64,000 bases of DNA, taken from positions 2,294,001-2,358,000 of the forward strand of contig NZ_CP071868.1 of NCBI RefSeq assembly GCF_017569225.1, in the 5' to 3' direction. A program made the translations under genes and the position numbers. A model generated the notes under the pieces. That model saw only the letters and a list, made by a program, of their open reading frames with translations, was not told the DNA's origin and did no database searches. The DNA comes from Pengzhenrongella sicca. Its GTDB lineage: Bacteria > Actinomycetota > Actinomycetes > Actinomycetales > Cellulomonadaceae. Each line of letters begins with the position of its first letter. Position 1 is the first letter of the stretch. Shown here piece by piece: positions 42,538 through 51,665 of this stretch.

Positions 42538-43299
42538 TCAGGGCGCGGCCGGACCCGGGTGCGGAGCGCTGCTGTCTGTGGCGTGGGTGTGCTTGGCGTC
42601 GAGCCGCCCGACCTCGGCCCACGTGTCCGCGTCGGCAGCGTCGTCGGCGTCGTCGGGCACGGCACGCAGGCGAGCCCCGGCGAGCAGTCGGCGCAGCGCC
42701 GCATCGCGCACCCCGACGCTCGCCGCGAGCTCTGCGAGCGACCGGTCGAGCAGGGCCCGGCGATACACCCCCAGCAGCGGCTGGTGCCGGCCGTCGGCGT
42801 CGACGACCTGCGCTCCGTCGAGCCCGTCGGCGACGGCCGCGCGGGCGGCGGCGACGAGCCGGGCGACGAGGAGGTGGGCGGCTGGGACGTCGCACGCGAG
42901 CAGCAGCACGAGCGCGGCGCGGCCGTCGCGGGTCGCGGCCTGGTCGAGCGCGCGCAGCCCGGCGTCGACTCCGGCGACCGGCCCACCCCACGGCGGATCC
43001 TCCTGCGCCGTGAGCACGGGCGGAGTGGCCAGGCCGGACGGTCCGACGACGACCGTGCGGCGCGCACCCGCCGCCGCGTCGAGCGCGTGGTCGATCAGGC
43101 GCCGGCCGCCTACGAGCACCATCGGCTTGGACTGCCCGCCGAGGCGCGTCGCGCGCCCGCCGGCCAGGATCACGGCGTCGAACGCGCCGATCGGGTCGGA
43201 CAGGTCGAACGGGCCGAACGGGCCGAACGGGCCGGAAGGGTCGAGGCCGTGCGCGCCGGGGTCGGCGGATCCGCCGTGGGGGTCGCCTGCGTTCTGCAC
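42538..43299 (-). CDS. mobA: MobA-like nucleotidyltransferase (molybdenum cofactor)
   Basis: This 253-aa NTP-transferase has the signature VILAGGRATRLGGQSKPMV and the second motif LLLACDVPAAH, as in MobA and MocA, which attach GMP or CMP to molybdopterin. The companion mog and moaE genes favour this role. The N-terminus contains FGPFGPF repeats from three exact 9-bp DNA units (43208-43234). GTG at 43299 is the start; the region upstream overlaps the divergent mog gene. The C-terminal tail is poorly conserved. Confidence 0.82.
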   Translation of the reverse strand: MQNAGDPHGGSADPGAHGLDPSGPFGPFGPFDLSDPIGAFDAVILAGGRATRLGGQSKPMVLVGGRRLIDHALDAAAGARRTVVVGPSGLATPPVLTAQEDPPWGGPVAGVDAGLRALDQAATRDGRAALVLLLACDVPAAHLLVARLVAAARAAVADGLDGAQVVDADGRHQPLLGVYRRALLDRSLAELAASVGVRDAALRRLLAGARLRAVPDDADDAADADTWAEVGRLDAKHTHATDSSAPHPGPAAP

Positions 43300-43342
43300 G
43301 CCGCCACCGTACCGACCCGAACCCGACCGGTACCGTGGCCCG

Positions 43343-43849
43343 GTGACCCACTCCCCCAGCGCTACCCCGCTCCGCGCCGTCGTCGTCGTGGTCTCGGACC
43401 GGTGCGCGGCGGGATCGGCGACCGACCGCTCAGGCCCCCGCGCCGTGGAGCTCCTGTCCGCGGCCGGCATCGTGGACGCCACGCTGCGGGTCGTTCCGGA
43501 CGGCGTCGAGTCCGTCGCCGACGCCCTCGCCGACGCGCTGGCCACCGGAGCCCGGCTCGTGATCACCTCGGGCGGCACCGGCGTCGGACCGCGCGACCTG
43601 ACCCCCGAGGGGACGGTCGGCCTGCTCGATCGGCAGCTACCGGGGCTGGCCGAGGCGATGCGCCGCGACGGCGCCGCGCACGTGCCGACGGCGGTGCTCT
43701 CGCGCGGCCTCGCGGGGGTCACGGCGGGCGGCGCCGTGATCGTCAACCTGCCGGGGTCGCCGTCGGCGGTCGAACAGGGCCTCGCGGTGCTACTCCCCCT
43801 CGTCCCCCACCTCGTCGACCAGCTCGCGGGCGGGGATCACCGTGGCTGA
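43343..43849 (+). CDS. mog: Molybdopterin adenylyltransferase (MogA/MoaB family)
   Basis: This 168-aa protein adenylates molybdopterin before metal insertion. Motifs: VVVVSDRCAAGSATDRSGPR, ITSGGTGVGPRDLTPE (the diagnostic MoaB/Mog loop) and VNLPGSPSAVEQGL. The GTG at 43343 lies 43 bases from the divergent mobA-like start. The stop overlaps the moaE start by eight bases. Confidence 0.9.
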   Translation: MTHSPSATPLRAVVVVVSDRCAAGSATDRSGPRAVELLSAAGIVDATLRVVPDGVESVADALADALATGARLVITSGGTGVGPRDLTPEGTVGLLDRQLPGLAEAMRRDGAAHVPTAVLSRGLAGVTAGGAVIVNLPGSPSAVEQGLAVLLPLVPHLVDQLAGGDHRG

Positions 43850-44357
43850 TCGGGTGGTGGCTAAGCCGACAGGGGCAGAGCCGACCGTGGCGGAGGCGAC
43901 CGTGGCTGAGCCCGCGCCGTTCACGGCGATCTCCGCGGCGCCGCTCGAGCTCGCGGTCCACGTCGCGGCGGTCAGCGGACCGCGGGCGGGTGCGATCGCC
44001 ACCTTCCTCGGCACCGTGCGCGACCACGACCCGGAGGTCTCCGGCGAGGTCGTCGCGCTGGAGTACTCCGCCCACCCCGATGCGGCCGCGATCCTTGCGC
44101 GCATCGCGGCCCAGGTCGCCGCGGCGGACGGCGTGCTCGGGGTCGCGGTCAGCCATCGCGTCGGGAGGCTCGGAGTCGGCGAGCCCGCGATCGTCGCGGC
44201 GGTCGCGACGGCGCATCGCGCTCTCGCATTCGACGTGTGCCGCGCATTGGTCGAGCGCGTCAAGGCCGAGCTGCCGGTGTGGAAGCGCGAGATCCTGGTC
44301 GACGGCAGCCACGTCTGGGTCGGCCTCGGGCTGGCCCCGGCCGACGGGCCGGCGTAA
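43842..44357 (+). CDS. moaE: Molybdopterin synthase catalytic subunit MoaE
   Basis: This 171-aa subunit inserts sulfur into precursor Z together with MoaD, which is not in the window. The family motifs GAIATFLGTVRDHD, LEYSAHPDAA, HRVGRLGVGEPAIVAAV and VKAELPVWKREIL (with the catalytic Lys) are intact. The first 30 residues (PTGAEPTVAEATVAEPA) are an extra low-complexity extension. It overlaps the Mog gene, so translation is coupled. Confidence 0.95.
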   Translation: MADRVVAKPTGAEPTVAEATVAEPAPFTAISAAPLELAVHVAAVSGPRAGAIATFLGTVRDHDPEVSGEVVALEYSAHPDAAAILARIAAQVAAADGVLGVAVSHRVGRLGVGEPAIVAAVATAHRALAFDVCRALVERVKAELPVWKREILVDGSHVWVGLGLAPADGPA

Positions 44358-44424
44358 CGGTCCGTACTGATCCCTGGCCCTGGTCCCCGCTCGCAGCTCG
44401 CAGGCCCCGCTGCGGCCCCTTCGT

Positions 44425-46200
44425 TCAGAACGGTGGGGTGGAGGGGATGACGGCCCGGGGTCGGGTCGGTGGCGGTGGGTCGGGGTTGGTGTCTCTGCCG
44501 GGTCGGGTGTAGCGGTGCCTGGTGGGGGTGATCCAGTGGGTGTCGCCGGTGCTGGCGTCGCGGGTCACGTGCCAGCCGGCGTAGGTCTTGAGGCGGTGAT
44601 GGTGGCGGCACAGGCAGTGCAGGTTCTCGGGGCAGGTTTGACCGCCGGCGTCGGGGTCGTGGTGGTTGTACGGGTCGCGGTGGTCGAGGTCGCAGCGCCA
44701 GGCGGGCATGCGGCAGCCGGGGAAGGTGCAGGTGCGGTCGCGGGCGACCACGGTGCGGGTCAGGTCGGCGCCGGGGCGGTAGGTGCGGGTGCCAACGGCG
44801 GTGACGAGGCCGGAGCCGGGGTCGGTGAAGATGCGTCGCCAGGTCGCGTCGGTGGCGATCTCGCGGGCGAGGTCGGCCGGGATGGGGCCGTACCCGGCGA
44901 GGTCGGCGGGGGTGTCGTCGAGGCCGAGCAGGGTGGTCGCGGCGGCGGTGATCAGCAGCTGGGGGCGGGTGCCGTGGGCGGTGGGCAGGGGCGTGCCGGT
45001 GGGGGTGAGGCCGGTGCGCAGGATCACCTCGCACACGTCGGTCAGGGCGTCGGCGCGCCGTTGATCGACGGTGCGGGGGTCGGCGGGGTCGGCGGTGGCG
45101 GCGAGCGCGTCGATCGCGGTGTAGATCGTCATTGCGTCTTCGGCGGGGAGCAGGGCGCTGATCCAGGCCATCGCGGTGGTGCCGGGGGCTGGGGCGATAC
45201 GCACGTGTCGATCGCCGCGTTCGCGCCGGGCGCGGTCGCGGGTCGCGTCGGGGTTGCAGGTCAGCTCGAGGCGGCGGACCTTCGCCCGGAGCGCGGGCAC
45301 GGTCAAGGACGGCGCCACGGGCAGGGCGCCGGCCAGGACCGTCGCCGCGGTGTCCGGGTCCAGGTGCGCGACCGCGTCAGTCAGGGCGGTGGCCTTGCGG
45401 TGGTCCAGCACTCCGCACGCGAGTGCGTCGTGGACCGCGGGTGCCTGGGCCAGGGCCATCCCCAGGGTGATCTTCGCGTCCGCGACCGCGCGGGTGGTCA
45501 CCAGGCGGGAGGCGACCTCGTCGCCCGTGAACTCGCCCAGGCCCGCGCGTTCGCGGCGAGCCGCGAGCTCGGCCAGAACCTGTCCTTGGCGGGCCGTGGC
45601 CAGCGACGTGATCCGTTCCCACCCGGCGGCGGCCTCGATCAGCACCGCGTCATGCACGCCGGCCAGGTCCAGGCCCTCGAGCGCGGTGACAAGGCTCGCG
45701 CCCGGGGCGCGGACATCCAGGTCCTGGGCGAGCGCGAACTGCTCGGCCAGCACCGCGTCCGTGGCCGCCCGCGCGGTCCGCAGCGCCGCCGTCAACGCGA
45801 CCTGCCCCGCCCGCGCCGCCACCACGGCGCGAGCCGCCGCCGTGTCGGCATCGACGCTCGAGCCGGCACCAGCGGCGCCGTCCGCCTCATCGGCTCGGGC
45901 GGCGGCGCCGCCGGCCCTGTCGGCTCCGGCAGCGCCGGCCTCGCAGGCTCCGGTGGCGGTGGCGGTGGCGGTGGCGCTGGCGGTGGCGTCGGCCAGGGCC
46001 GCGGCCACGCCGGCCAGCGAGAGCCCGACCAGCGTGAGCATGCTCGCCTTCAAGCCCACCAGCACGAATCCGCCCCGCGCCACACATACCCCCGCAGCCA
46101 CACCCCGGCTACCGGGCGCATCGCCGTCGGAGGCGACCTGCGCCTTCTCGTTCACCCGATCATCGAACATGTGTTCGACCCTACGCGGAGGGTGTGACAC
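44425..46200 (-). CDS. DUF222 plus HNH endonuclease protein (13E12-repeat family)
   Basis: This 591-aa protein has a DUF222 domain (residues about 120-430) and a C-terminal HNH motif (CDLDHRDPYNH...CPENLHCLCRHHHRLKT). It belongs to the large, multi-copy actinobacterial family that includes mycobacterial 13E12 repeats. An Ala/Thr repeat (ATATATATG) near residue 75 comes from a (GCGGTG)-type DNA repeat. It sits between moaE and moeA, interrupting the molybdenum genes, which suggests insertion or homing. Function is unproven. A start at Met11 (MFDDRV) is also possible. Confidence 0.88.
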   Translation of the reverse strand: MSHPPRRVEHMFDDRVNEKAQVASDGDAPGSRGVAAGVCVARGGFVLVGLKASMLTLVGLSLAGVAAALADATASATATATATGACEAGAAGADRAGGAAARADEADGAAGAGSSVDADTAAARAVVAARAGQVALTAALRTARAATDAVLAEQFALAQDLDVRAPGASLVTALEGLDLAGVHDAVLIEAAAGWERITSLATARQGQVLAELAARRERAGLGEFTGDEVASRLVTTRAVADAKITLGMALAQAPAVHDALACGVLDHRKATALTDAVAHLDPDTAATVLAGALPVAPSLTVPALRAKVRRLELTCNPDATRDRARRERGDRHVRIAPAPGTTAMAWISALLPAEDAMTIYTAIDALAATADPADPRTVDQRRADALTDVCEVILRTGLTPTGTPLPTAHGTRPQLLITAAATTLLGLDDTPADLAGYGPIPADLAREIATDATWRRIFTDPGSGLVTAVGTRTYRPGADLTRTVVARDRTCTFPGCRMPAWRCDLDHRDPYNHHDPDAGGQTCPENLHCLCRHHHRLKTYAGWHVTRDASTGDTHWITPTRHRYTRPGRDTNPDPPPPTRPRAVIPSTPPF

Positions 46201-46260
46201 GACCCCCGCACGTCCACAGCCGGAGAGCGACGCGGGGCCTACGAGCCCAGCCGCGGCGGG

Positions 46261-47472
46261 TCAGACGACGAGCACCCGCACGCTGTCCCCCGGCCGGACC
46301 TCGCCCGCGCCGGCGCCCACGACCGCGAGCCCTTGGGCGCCCGCGAGGCCGGCCACGAGGTGCGAGCCCGAGCCGCCGCGCGCGGCGCGCCGCGCCAGCC
46401 AGCCCGCAGGACCCCGCTCGAGCGCGACCGGCATGTACTGCGTGCGCTCGCCGGGCGGCTGCCAGCCGTCCACGACAGTCGCGCAGACCTCGGGGCGGCC
46501 GAGGTCCATCCGGCCCGCGAGCCGGCGCAGCGCCGGGCGGACGAAGACCTCGAACGACACGAACGCGCTCACGGGGTTGCCCGGCAGCGCAAACAGCGGC
46601 GTCCCGTCCGTCAGGGTTCCGAGCCCCTGCGGCTTGCCGGGCTGCATCGCGACCTGGACGAACTCCATCCCGGGCTCCGCGGTGAGCACCTCTTTCACGA
46701 CGTCGTACGCACCCATGCTGACGCCGCCCGACGTGACGATCGCGTCGACCTGCCCCTGCTGCTCGGCGAGGACCCGGCGCAACGTCGCCGCGTCGTCGGG
46801 CACCGCCCCGATCCGGACCGCGATCCCGCCGGCCGCGCGGACCGCGGCGGCGAGCAGGAACGAGTTCGAGTCAGGGATCTGCCCGCGCCGCAGCTCGGCG
46901 CCCGGTGCCACGAGCTCGCTGCCGGTCGAGAGCACCGCGATCCGCGGCCGGCGGTGCACGAGCAGGCGCGCAAACCCGGCCGCGGCCGCCGCGGCGATCT
47001 GCTGCGGGCCGAGCGTGGTCCCGGCGGCCAGCACGAGATCGCCAGGCCGCGCGTCCTCACCTGCTCGACGCACGTGGGTGCCGGCGCGCGTTCCCGCATC
47101 GATCCGGACCTGCGTCAGCCCGCCGTCGGTCAGCTCGACCGGCACGATCGCGTCGGCCCCCGGCGGCACGGGCGCACCCGTCATGATCCGGGCGCACGTG
47201 CCGGGTCCGACCTCGGGGTGCTCCGCGCTGCCGGCGGCGAGGTCGGCGAGCACGACGAGCCGGACCGGGTCGGCGGCCGTCGCGGCGGCCACATCACTCG
47301 CGCGGACGGCGTACCCGTCCATCGCCGAGTTGTCGAAGCGCGGCAGCTCGACCGCGCACGTCACGTCCAGCGCCAGCACCAGGTCGAGCGCGTCCTCGAG
47401 GGCGACCTCCTGCGGGTCGAGCGGGCGGACGAGCGCCAGGGCCGCGGCCAGGTGTTCCTCGATCGTGCGCAT
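46261..47472 (-). CDS. moeA: Molybdopterin molybdenumtransferase MoeA
   Basis: The 403-aa enzyme inserts molybdate into adenylated molybdopterin. It shows the MoeA pattern: FDNSAMDGYAVRASD, MTGAPVPPGADAIVPVE, VLSTGSELVAPG, VTSGGVSMGAYDVVKEV and FALPGNPVSAFVSFEVFVRP, then domain IV. ATG at 47472 is the natural start; the upstream frame is long but non-conserved. It is divergent from the MFS transporter with a 150-base gap. The gene completes the late cofactor steps begun by mog and mobA. Confidence 0.95.
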   Translation of the reverse strand: MRTIEEHLAAALALVRPLDPQEVALEDALDLVLALDVTCAVELPRFDNSAMDGYAVRASDVAAATAADPVRLVVLADLAAGSAEHPEVGPGTCARIMTGAPVPPGADAIVPVELTDGGLTQVRIDAGTRAGTHVRRAGEDARPGDLVLAAGTTLGPQQIAAAAAAGFARLLVHRRPRIAVLSTGSELVAPGAELRRGQIPDSNSFLLAAAVRAAGGIAVRIGAVPDDAATLRRVLAEQQGQVDAIVTSGGVSMGAYDVVKEVLTAEPGMEFVQVAMQPGKPQGLGTLTDGTPLFALPGNPVSAFVSFEVFVRPALRRLAGRMDLGRPEVCATVVDGWQPPGERTQYMPVALERGPAGWLARRAARGGSGSHLVAGLAGAQGLAVVGAGAGEVRPGDSVRVLVV

Positions 47473-47622
47473 CGGGCTCCCATCGCCGGGCCCGAGCCAG
47501 GCCCGCGTCGACGCCGCGGCGGCGCGGCCGATCCGCACCCGGCCCGTCGGCGGACCCCGGCACGGTACCGCGGGCCGGACGCGCGGCCGACCCGGCCCCG
47601 ACTGGTGGCAGCATGATGCGAC

Positions 47623-48978
47623 GTGGAGACCCGGACAGACCCCGACAGTGCGCACCTGACGCTGACCGAACGGCTGGATGCGCTGCCGTTCACGCGCGAG
47701 CACCGGCGCGTGCTGGTCGGCTCGGGCGTCGGCTGGGCCTTCGACGCGATGGACGTGGGCCTGATCTCGTTCGTGCTCGCGCAGCTCGCCGTGACCTGGC
47801 AGGCCACCTCGACCGAGCTGTCGTGGATCGCCTCCGCCGGGTTCGTCGGGATGGCGATCGGCGCGGGCGTCGGCGGCCTCCTGGCCGATCGCCTCGGCCG
47901 CCGGCAGGTCTTCGCGGCCACGCTGCTCCTGTACGGCCTCGCGACCGGAGCCTCGGCGCTGTCCTGGTCGGTCGCGTCCCTGATCGCCCTGCGCTTCGTG
48001 GTCGGTCTCGGCCTCGGCGCGGAGCTGCCGGTCGCGTCCACGCTGGTGAGCGAGTTCGCGCCGCCGCGGATCCGTGGCCGGATGGTCGTGGCGCTCGAGG
48101 CCTTCTGGGCGCTCGGCTGGACAGCGGCCGCGGTCATCGGGTTTCTCGTCGTGCCGAACGGCGATTCCGGCTGGCGCTGGGCACTCGCCCTCGGCGCACT
48201 GCCCGCCCTGTGGGCCGTCGTCGTGCGCCGGAGCCTGCCGGAGTCGGTCCGCTTCCTCGTGTCCACCGGCCGGCACGACGCCGCCGAGGCCACCGTGCGC
48301 CGGTTCGAGCGCTCGGCCGGGATCACGCCGACGACGCCGGCACGCGCCCCGGCCGCACCCGCTCGCCCGCGCGTCGGGCCGCTCCCCCGCGTCCGGGACC
48401 TGCTGGCGCCGGGACTGCGCGATCGCACCCTCACGCTCTGGGCCGTGTGGTTCACCGTGAACTTCGCGTACTACGGCGCCTTCATCTGGCTGCCCACCGT
48501 GCTGCACGCCTCGGGCCTGTCCCTCGTGCGCTCGTTCGGCTACACGCTGATCATCACCCTCGCGCAGCTGCCCGGGTACGCCGCCAGCGCCGTGCTCGTC
48601 GAACGCTGGGGGCGGCGGCCGACGCTCGCGGCCTTCCTGGTCGGCGCCGCGGCCGCCGCGGGCCTGTTCGCGGGAGCTGCGGGCTCCGCGCAGGTACTGA
48701 CCGCGGGGATGTTGCTGTCGTTCTTCAACCTCGGCGCCTGGGGCGCCCTGTACGCGATCACCCCCGAGCTGTACCCGACCCGGCTGCGCGCCACCGGCTC
48801 GGGCTGGGCCGCCGGCGTCGGCCGCATCGCTTCGATCCTCGCGCCGCTGGCAGTTCCGCAGCTGCGCGCGCTGGGCGGGACCCCGCTGCTGTTCGAGGTC
48901 TTCGCCGCCGTCTTCGTCGTCGCGGCGCTGTGCGCGCTGCGCCTGCCCGAGCGGCGCGGTCAGGAGCTCGAGGAATGA
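47623..48978 (+). CDS. MFS transporter (sugar / aromatic-acid porter like)
   Basis: This 451-aa protein has 12 predicted helices and the MFS motifs: AFDAMDVGLISFVLAQL in helix 1, GGLLADRLGRRQVF in loop 2-3, GRMVVALEAFWALGW in helix 5 and a second half with VERWGRRPT. The overall pattern resembles the NiaP/AAHS group of nicotinate or aromatic-acid carriers; substrate is unknown. The GTG is at 47623. ATGA overlap with the next gene shows a two-gene operon. Confidence 0.87.
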   Translation: METRTDPDSAHLTLTERLDALPFTREHRRVLVGSGVGWAFDAMDVGLISFVLAQLAVTWQATSTELSWIASAGFVGMAIGAGVGGLLADRLGRRQVFAATLLLYGLATGASALSWSVASLIALRFVVGLGLGAELPVASTLVSEFAPPRIRGRMVVALEAFWALGWTAAAVIGFLVVPNGDSGWRWALALGALPALWAVVVRRSLPESVRFLVSTGRHDAAEATVRRFERSAGITPTTPARAPAAPARPRVGPLPRVRDLLAPGLRDRTLTLWAVWFTVNFAYYGAFIWLPTVLHASGLSLVRSFGYTLIITLAQLPGYAASAVLVERWGRRPTLAAFLVGAAAAAGLFAGAAGSAQVLTAGMLLSFFNLGAWGALYAITPELYPTRLRATGSGWAAGVGRIASILAPLAVPQLRALGGTPLLFEVFAAVFVVAALCALRLPERRGQELEE

Positions 48979-49703
48979 CCGCGCACCAGCACGGCGGTCC
49001 GGACGAGGGCGTGCGCCTGCTCCTCGTGCGCCACGGCGAGACGCCGTCGAACGTCCGGCACGTGCTCGACACGGCCGCGCCGGGCGCGTCGCTGACCGAG
49101 CACGGCAGCGCGCAGGCGGCCCGGCTCGCGACCGCACTGGCCGGCGCCGAGATCGCCGCGATCTACGCCTCCACGCTCGTGCGCACCCAGCAGACCGCGG
49201 CGCCCCTGGCCCAGTCGCGCGGCCTGCCCGTGCACGTGCGGGACGGGCTGCGCGAGATCTCGGCGGGCGAGCTCGAGATGCGCGGCGACCACGCGTCGAT
49301 CGAGCGGTACCTGGCGACGGTTTTCGCCTGGCCGGAGGCGGACCTCGCGCCGCGGCTGCCCGGCGGGGAGGCGGGCGCAGCGATGCTCGCGCGCTTCGAC
49401 GGGGCGGTCGCCGGCGTCGTCGCCGACCTGGCCCGGGGCGCCGACGGCGCAGCACCCACGGCCCTCCTCGTGAGCCACGGAGCCGCGATCCGCGTCTGGG
49501 TCGCGGCGCGGACCGACAACGTCGACGCGCGCTTCGCGGCCGAGCACCCGCTCGACAACACCGACGTCGTCGTCGTGGACGGCGATCCGGTCGCCGGCTG
49601 GCACGTCTCCTCGTGGGCCAGCGCCGGCGTCACGCCGTCGTGGTCAGCGCCGACGCGGCCCGCACGAGGAGGACCACCGCGACGGCCGCCACGACCATCG
49701 TGA
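48975..49703 (+). CDS. Histidine phosphatase family protein
   Basis: This 242-aa phosphoglycerate-mutase-like phosphatase carries the RHG motif LLVRHGETPSN (catalytic His), LREISAGELEMRG, and SHGAAIRVW with the second catalytic His. Target is unknown. The ATG overlaps the MFS stop. The C-terminal Pro/Arg-rich tail overlaps the 3' end of the convergent prenyltransferase by 74 bases, which suggests the tail is under little constraint. Confidence 0.85.
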   Translation: MTAHQHGGPDEGVRLLLVRHGETPSNVRHVLDTAAPGASLTEHGSAQAARLATALAGAEIAAIYASTLVRTQQTAAPLAQSRGLPVHVRDGLREISAGELEMRGDHASIERYLATVFAWPEADLAPRLPGGEAGAAMLARFDGAVAGVVADLARGADGAAPTALLVSHGAAIRVWVAARTDNVDARFAAEHPLDNTDVVVVDGDPVAGWHVSSWASAGVTPSWSAPTRPARGGPPRRPPRPS

Positions 49704-50478
49704 GGTAGAACGGCGCCTTGCTCCGGTGCCGCCGCAGCGCGATGGCCCCGCCGGCGCCGGCGAGCGCCGCGGCCGCCGCCAGTCCCACCCACGACCCGGC
49801 CGGCGCGGGGCCGGGCGGCCCGAGGACGACGAGCGCCGTCGCGGCCACGAGCAGCCCGGGCGCGAGCAGGCTTGCGCCCACCCGCCCGAGGCGGTGCGGC
49901 AGCCCCCGGACGCCCGTCGCGTCGTCGTCCTCGAGATCGGGCAGCACGTTGGCCAGGTGCGCGCCGACGCCGAGCAGTCCCGCCGCCACCGGGACCCACC
50001 ACGCCGGCCACGGGTGCCCCGGCAGCGCCAGGGTCACGAAGGCGGTGAGCAGCCCGAACGACAGCGCGTACGGCGCCCACGACCACGGGGTGCTCTTGAG
50101 CCCCAGGTTGTAGCTCCAGGCGGAGGCGACGGCGAGCACGTGCGCGGCTCCCGCGAGCCAGCCGACCGCGAACGACAGCCCGACGCACGCCGCCGCGGCG
50201 CCCAGCGCGGCGCCCCGCAGCGTCCGCGCCGAGACCAGCCCGGACACGACCGGCTTGTCGCGCCGACCCACCGCGAGGTCCCGCCCCGCGTCGATCCAGT
50301 CGTTGGACCAGCCGACCGAGAGCTGGCCCGCGAGCACGGCGGCCCCCAGGACCGCAGCCGTCCCAGCGTCGACGCCGACGCCGAGCGCCAGCGCGAGCGC
50401 GAGCGCCGTGACCGCGAGCGTGGGGCCCAGGTGGCAGGAGATCGCCAGCCCCTGGGCTACCCGGCCGACACGTCGCAC
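49630..50478 (-). CDS. UbiA-family prenyltransferase (MenA-like)
   Basis: This 282-aa membrane enzyme has eight or nine hydrophobic helices and both Asp-rich motifs, NDWIDAGRDLAVGRRDKP and LPDLEDDDATG, which bind prenyl diphosphate through magnesium. It should attach an isoprenoid to an aromatic acceptor, for example dihydroxynaphthoate (MenA) or a polyketide-derived resorcinol. It is divergent from the type III PKS gene by 102 bases, making a link to that pathway plausible. GTG at 50478 is chosen; the frame is open farther upstream but overlaps the PKS. Confidence 0.83.
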   Translation of the reverse strand: MRRVGRVAQGLAISCHLGPTLAVTALALALALGVGVDAGTAAVLGAAVLAGQLSVGWSNDWIDAGRDLAVGRRDKPVVSGLVSARTLRGAALGAAAACVGLSFAVGWLAGAAHVLAVASAWSYNLGLKSTPWSWAPYALSFGLLTAFVTLALPGHPWPAWWVPVAAGLLGVGAHLANVLPDLEDDDATGVRGLPHRLGRVGASLLAPGLLVAATALVVLGPPGPAPAGSWVGLAAAAALAGAGGAIALRRHRSKAPFYLTMVVAAVAVVLLVRAASALTTTA

Positions 50479-50580
50479 CGCAGCCGCCCTTTCGTGGAGT
50501 CCGCTTGCCAGGAGTCGGCCCGTTCGCGTGGACCCTACCGACAGCGAGCCGAGCGCGCCCCCGCATGGCACGATGCCCGA

Positions 50581-51660
50581 ATGTCCCGCATCGCAGCAGT
50601 TGCCCCGGTCCTGCCAGCCCGGGCGTCCGCCCAGCGGGACATCACCGCGGCCCTCGCCCCGCTGCTCACCGCGGCCGGCTCGCCGCGTCGCGCCGCGCTC
50701 GAGCGGCTGCACGCCGCCACGGGCGTGCAGTCCCGCCACCTGGCGCTGCCTCTCGAGGGCTACCGAGAGCTCGACTCCTTCGGCCGGGCCAACGACCTGT
50801 TCGTCGCCATCGGCACCGACCTGGCGGAACAGGCGGTGCGGGCGGCGCTGGCCGACGCCGGCCTCCGCCCCGACGACGTCGACCTCGTCGTCTTCACCTC
50901 GGTGACGGGGCTGTCCGCGCCGTCGATCGACGCGCTGCTCGTCCCGCGGCTGGGGCTGCGCAGCGACGTCAAGCGCATCCCCGTGTTCGGGCTCGGCTGC
51001 GTCGCGGGCGCCGCCGGCATCGCCCGCGTGCACGACTACCTGGCCGGCCACCCCTGGGACGTCGCGGTGCTCGTCTCGGTCGAGCTCTGCTCGCTCACTC
51101 TGCAGCGCGGCGACGACTCGACCGCGAACCTCGTCTCCACCGGGCTGTTCGGCGACGGGGCGAGCGCCGTCGTCATGCTCGGCGACGGCCGCGCGCACGC
51201 GAGCGGGTCGCCGGGGCCCGATGTCGTGGCGACCCGCAGCCGGCTGTATCCCGAGACCGAGGGCGCGCTCGGCTGGGACATCGGCGGCAGCGGGTTCCGG
51301 ATCGTCCTCTCCGCGAGCCTGGCCGACGTCGTCGAGCGGCACCTGGGCGACGACGTCGCCGACCTGCTCGCGGCGCACGACCTCAAGATCGGCGACGTGC
51401 CGACCTGGATCGCGCACACCGGCGGCCCGCGGATCCTCGAGGCGGCGGCGCGGTCCCTCGACCTGCCCCGCGCGGCGCTCGAGCTCAGCTGGCGATCGCT
51501 CGAACGCGTCGGCAACCTGTCGTCCTCCAGCGTGCTGCACGTGCTCGCGGACACGCTCGCGCGAGGGGACCAGGCGCCCGGCACGCCCGGGATGCTGTTC
51601 GCGCACGGCCCCGGCGTGTGCGCCGAGCTGGTCCTGCTGCGCTGGCCCGACGAGGCCTGA
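50581..51660 (+). CDS. srsA: Type III polyketide synthase (SrsA-like)
   Basis: This 359-aa thiolase-fold enzyme extends an acyl-CoA with malonyl units. The catalytic triad is Cys140 (GLGCVAGAAG), His279 (AHTGGPRIL) and Asn312 (GNLSSSS), spaced 139 and 33 residues, exactly as in chalcone synthase. The order PKS, ICMT-like methyltransferase and flavoprotein matches srsABC of Streptomyces griseus, which makes methylated alkylresorcinols and quinones. The product here is inferred. ATG at 50581 starts cleanly after the divergent promoter. Confidence 0.9.
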   Translation: MSRIAAVAPVLPARASAQRDITAALAPLLTAAGSPRRAALERLHAATGVQSRHLALPLEGYRELDSFGRANDLFVAIGTDLAEQAVRAALADAGLRPDDVDLVVFTSVTGLSAPSIDALLVPRLGLRSDVKRIPVFGLGCVAGAAGIARVHDYLAGHPWDVAVLVSVELCSLTLQRGDDSTANLVSTGLFGDGASAVVMLGDGRAHASGSPGPDVVATRSRLYPETEGALGWDIGGSGFRIVLSASLADVVERHLGDDVADLLAAHDLKIGDVPTWIAHTGGPRILEAAARSLDLPRAALELSWRSLERVGNLSSSSVLHVLADTLARGDQAPGTPGMLFAHGPGVCAELVLLRWPDEA

Positions 51661-51665
51661 CCGCC

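Noticed and set aside
44515-46197. 560-residue Gly/Val-rich plus-strand frame
   Set aside because: Antisense to the DUF222-HNH gene; composition resembles PE-PGRS-like proteins only because of reading the complementary strand.
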